Shown: one piece after another, positions 33,018 to 35,317 of the stretch | Position numbering within the stretch: position 1 is the stretch's first letter | Layout of the letters: the number at the start of each line of letters is the position of its first letter | DNA from: Actinoplanes sp. TBRC 11911 | GTDB lineage: Bacteria > Actinomycetota > Actinomycetes > Mycobacteriales > Micromonosporaceae | Assembly: GCF_012933445.1 (NCBI RefSeq) | Contig: NZ_JABBNC010000059.1 | Location: 1-35,317, forward strand | DNA length: 35,317 nt | Reading direction: 5' to 3' | Program-made: the position numbers and the translations under genes | Notes under the pieces: generated by a model | What the model saw: only the letters and a program-made list of their open reading frames with translations | Told to the model about the DNA's origin: nothing | Database searches by the model: none

Positions 33018-33256
33018 CCCGTCTCATCGTGCAGAACGTGCATCGCTTGTCGAGCCGCCCCTGGACCTTTCTGACCGGACGTCTCGAAGGGGACGCGTTG
33101 CGCATCGGTGATGAGCTGACGTTCTCGGATGGCCCGGCGGCTTCCGTGGTGGTGCGATCCGTCGAGTTGCACGGCGGGCCGGGGATGACGACCGTCGCCG
33201 TCGAAGGCGCATTCGCCGGGGAGATTCGGGCGGGCGCGGTGCTTACGCGGGGGTGA
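33014..33256 (+). CDS. Small EF-Tu domain 2-like beta-barrel protein
   Basis: 80 residues from the ATG at 33014, which overlaps the preceding stop; GGAGGAG at 32998-33004 supports the start. The sequence (FLTGRLEGDALRIGDELTFS, then VRSVELHGGP and AFAGEIRAGAVLTRG) follows the pattern of domain 2 of translation GTPases, without any GTPase domain. In actinobacteria such stand-alone domains occur beside toxin-like genes. It is probably co-translated with the HExxH protein and may bind or neutralise it; this is inference from arrangement only. Confidence 0.65.
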   Translation: MTRLIVQNVHRLSSRPWTFLTGRLEGDALRIGDELTFSDGPAASVVVRSVELHGGPGMTTVAVEGAFAGEIRAGAVLTRG

Positions 33257-33266
33257 CACTGGGTGA

Positions 33267-33959
33267 GTGCTGCTGACGGTCGCGGGGTCGAGTTGCTCGG
33301 GTAAGACGACTGCTGTGCGGGCCTGCGCCGCGATCGCGGGGCTGGTCGTGCACGACTTCGATGAGATCGGTGTGCCGTCCGGCGCGGACACCAGCTGGCG
33401 TCAGCGCAGTATGGAGGCCTGGGTCCGGCGGGTCCTGCGCTATCAGGCCGGCGGCCTTGACGTGGTGCTGACCGGGCAGTCGCCGCTGGGGGAGGTGCTG
33501 GCCTGCCCGTCGGCGACGCGGCTCGACGGGATCGCGGCCTGCCTGCTCGACGTCGACGACGCGGTCCGTCTGCGGCGGCTCGACGATCGCAGGCGGTACG
33601 ACGGCGACGCCAAGCGGAGGTTCCTCGGCTGGGCGCGGTGGCATCGAGGGCACGCCGCCGACCCGCGCCATCAGCCGGAGGCGCTCACCAGCGGCGGGTG
33701 GACACCAATGAGGTGGGACCGCTGGCAGGACTGGACGAGCGACGATCCGCGCTGGAACGTGTGCGTGATCGACACGACCGGTCGAAATGTGGAGCAGTCG
33801 GCCGTGGACATCACTCGATGGATCGCGGACGCCCGCGCGGACCTGGCCTCCGGACGGCTCGGCTTGACCGGCGCGTGGGCGGTCAGCGTCTCCCGGCCCG
33901 GGGCCAGCGCGCGAACTCCGGGGTCGGTTCAGCCGGTCACGGATGGACCTTCCCACTGA
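33267..33959 (+). CDS. P-loop ATP-binding protein, nucleoside kinase-like
   Basis: 230 residues. The start GTG at 33267 leads at once to the Walker A motif AGSSCSGKTT (Gly7-Thr14), followed by VVHDFDEIGVP and a region that reads VVLTGQSPLGEVLACP, similar to small phosphotransferases. The last 40 residues are low complexity. It follows the EF-Tu-like gene after 10 bp and is probably in the same transcript. Its end overlaps the convergent XRE gene by 31 bp. The substrate is unknown. Confidence 0.75.
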   Translation: MLLTVAGSSCSGKTTAVRACAAIAGLVVHDFDEIGVPSGADTSWRQRSMEAWVRRVLRYQAGGLDVVLTGQSPLGEVLACPSATRLDGIAACLLDVDDAVRLRRLDDRRRYDGDAKRRFLGWARWHRGHAADPRHQPEALTSGGWTPMRWDRWQDWTSDDPRWNVCVIDTTGRNVEQSAVDITRWIADARADLASGRLGLTGAWAVSVSRPGASARTPGSVQPVTDGPSH

Positions 33960-35005
33960 AACAGCCGCACGGCAGGATTGGTCAGATCCGGTGGGCTGGG
34001 CTTTTCATTCATTATTTGGACTTTAAAGAGGATTGCTACGATCCGTCGGTCACAACCGAGATTCGTGAGATACCTCGTGTTGCGCTCGCGAAGTTGCCGA
34101 TGGGTGAGTGCCAGCGCGGATCCAAGCACGCCGCGGCCATACATTCCGTTGAACATCGTCAACGTGGCCGAAGCGTTGTACGGGTTTGGTCCTCGGACGA
34201 TAAGCCCGATGTCGACGGCAAGCTCCCAGCCGGCCTCGACCTGTTCCAGAACGGGTTCGAAGTTCTGCTCGTCCTCGCTTCCGTGGTTCACCACGAAAGC
34301 AGCTCGTTGTGGACTTTCCGGACCGGACGGCTGAGAACGTTCCGAGTTCTGGGAGGTAGCACGCTGGTACGACGGAAAGTGCTCCTGGGTAATAGGGAAG
34401 TCAATATCGGCAAGTATTCTTTCGGTGACTTTGTTGAAGTCGACACCGCCGAGTACGACGAGGTGATCGGTGTCATGGACGGTGGGGTCGTATTCGTCGG
34501 ACGTGATGTGCCGCACGCGGGAACCTGGATTCGCGCCGGGCAGATGGCCCCAAAGCTCCAAAAGGGTGTCGGGGTCGGCGTACCTATAGGTGCGCACGTA
34601 GTCCGGGACTTTCGGCTGAGCGTAAGGCATCCGCATCTCGGTCGGCAGCTCTCCACAGACGAGCGTCACGTCGTTCCCATCAGGAAAGTGCCAGAAGCTC
34701 GCGCGTGGACGGGGCGCCGCGGCGGCGGAACGGCTTTTGGCTTCCTTCGCCGCCGTCCTGAGGTTGAGCAATTCGACTTCCAGCTCGTCCCGGCCGCGTT
34801 CAGTATTCCGGAAAAGCTCCGCATACCGGCGCACCTTTTCATCGATCGGTATTTCTTTACCGTTCTCATACCCCGAAACCATCGGCCCTTTGACCCCCAG
34901 ATGGCTCGCCACTGAACCCTGGGTCACGCCGGCCTCGTGCCGAAGCTCCTTGAGACGCAGAGCCAACTTGGAGATCGGGTGATCCTGTTCCGTTTCAGGG
35001 CGCAT
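33929..35005 (-). CDS. XRE-family regulator with large C-terminal domain
   Basis: 358 residues from the ATG at 35005, preceded on its strand by AGGGGAG; an in-frame ATG at 35044 lacks such a site. The N-terminal helix-turn-helix reads LKELRHEAGVTQGSVASHLG and GPMVSGYENGKEIP. A coiled-coil link leads to a C-terminal domain of about 260 residues (VTLVCGELPTEM; DTDHLVVLGGVDFNKVTERI; NPYNASATLTMFNGMYGRGV). I recall this domain from other actinobacterial XRE proteins, but no function is known to me. The upstream region has several short repeats that may be its own operators. Confidence 0.8.
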   Translation of the reverse strand: MRPETEQDHPISKLALRLKELRHEAGVTQGSVASHLGVKGPMVSGYENGKEIPIDEKVRRYAELFRNTERGRDELEVELLNLRTAAKEAKSRSAAAAPRPRASFWHFPDGNDVTLVCGELPTEMRMPYAQPKVPDYVRTYRYADPDTLLELWGHLPGANPGSRVRHITSDEYDPTVHDTDHLVVLGGVDFNKVTERILADIDFPITQEHFPSYQRATSQNSERSQPSGPESPQRAAFVVNHGSEDEQNFEPVLEQVEAGWELAVDIGLIVRGPNPYNASATLTMFNGMYGRGVLGSALALTHRQLRERNTRYLTNLGCDRRIVAILFKVQIMNEKPSPPDLTNPAVRLFQWEGPSVTG

Positions 35006-35060
35006 CGCGTCTCCCCTCGCAAGCCCTGATGGACGCTCACGCATCGTGCGGCTTGGCCCA

Positions 35061-35109
35061 CTTCAGTGCTTGCTTCAGTGATTTGCTGAAGTTTAGCCTC
35101 AAGTTTGAG
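35061..35109. promoter_or_regulatory. Repeat-rich upstream region of the XRE gene
   Basis: CTTCAG occurs at 35061-35066 and 35073-35078 and in reverse (CTGAAG) at 35086-35091. The near-palindrome CTCAAGTTTGAG lies at 35098-35109. Such clustered half-sites 56-104 bp before the start codon suggest cooperative binding, most simply by the XRE protein itself. Confidence 0.45.
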
Positions 35110-35187
35110 GTTCAGTCATGGTGACCAAAGTAGAAGCTGATGACGGGGAGGGCAAGGGCGTGACCCGGCTGGACCGTTAACGCGGAA

Positions 35188-35217
35188 GGGCACCCCTGGT
35201 GTTGGCCAGGGATGCCC
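35188..35217. terminator. Hairpin terminator near the window end
   Basis: GGGCACCCCTGG (35188-35199) pairs with CCAGGGATGCCC (35206-35217) with one mismatch and a 6-nt loop, followed by CTAATTT. The gene it serves would lie to the right of the window or in the gene-poor end region; nothing coding is evident in 35118-35317. Confidence 0.5.
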
Positions 35218-35317
35218 CTAATTTCCGCTACCCTGCTCATCAAGCGAGGTCGCAGTGCGAACTCTAGTCGATCCAGTGCCCACGACAAGTCATCTCGCAA
35301 ACGCGTTGCCGCAGCTA

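Noticed and set aside
35112..35317. Short frames at the right edge
   Set aside because: They are broken by stops or cross the hairpin at 35188-35217, with no start site or motif.

Overview
The window is high-GC DNA from an actinobacterium. The family content (a Sec-exported RHS/YD-repeat protein, DUF222/13E12-type HNH nuclease, group 1h-type hydrogenase small subunit, several TetR and XRE regulators) fits a filamentous actinomycete such as the Micromonosporaceae; the genus is an inference. There is no rRNA, tRNA or CRISPR array.

Layout. 1-762: end of an unrecognised coiled-coil gene, then about 830 bp without a convincing gene. 1593-8459: a polymorphic toxin locus, a 2028-residue secreted RHS protein with a HINT autoprocessing domain and a C-terminal DddA-like cytidine deaminase toxin, followed by its likely immunity gene. 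8567-10479: a TetR regulon with three matching operators, a small membrane protein gene and a decayed flavin disulfide reductase gene. 10601-11949: an ISL3-family insertion sequence.

11978-23148 is the most interesting region. A DUF222/HNH endonuclease gene is cut in two by 10,411 bp. Removing 12507-22917 rejoins the two halves in frame exactly at the start of the HNH motif. The inserted DNA is not one element. It is three head-to-tail units (about 2.0, 4.6 and 3.8 kb) that share a right end of about 29 bp and a left end of 25-45 bp around a CTGGA core, so four related junctions lie at 12503, 14497, 19105 and 22914. Each unit carries different defence-like cargo and no recombinase: unit 1 a two-TM protein with a pentapeptide-like repeat domain; unit 2 a TIR-STAND-TPR protein with an atypical LuxR regulator and two tiny ORFs; unit 3 a DUF262-AlbA_2 fusion and a two-TM coiled-coil protein. 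This looks like a serially loaded, site-specific array of defence cassettes in an HNH gene.

23218-29438 is ordinary accessory metabolism: a divergent TetR/SDR pair, a phosphoesterase of the phospholipase C type, a DUF1269 membrane protein, a BBE-type FAD oxidoreductase and a DMT-family transporter. 29667-31895 (minus strand) holds a hydrogenase small subunit gene translationally coupled to a NifU-like gene, with no large subunit gene in the window. 31932-33959 is a run of small plus-strand genes (HTH protein, HExxH protein, EF-Tu domain 2-like protein, P-loop protein), convergent with an XRE regulator of 358 residues that has its own repeat-rich upstream region. All functional calls rest on motif reading without database searches.
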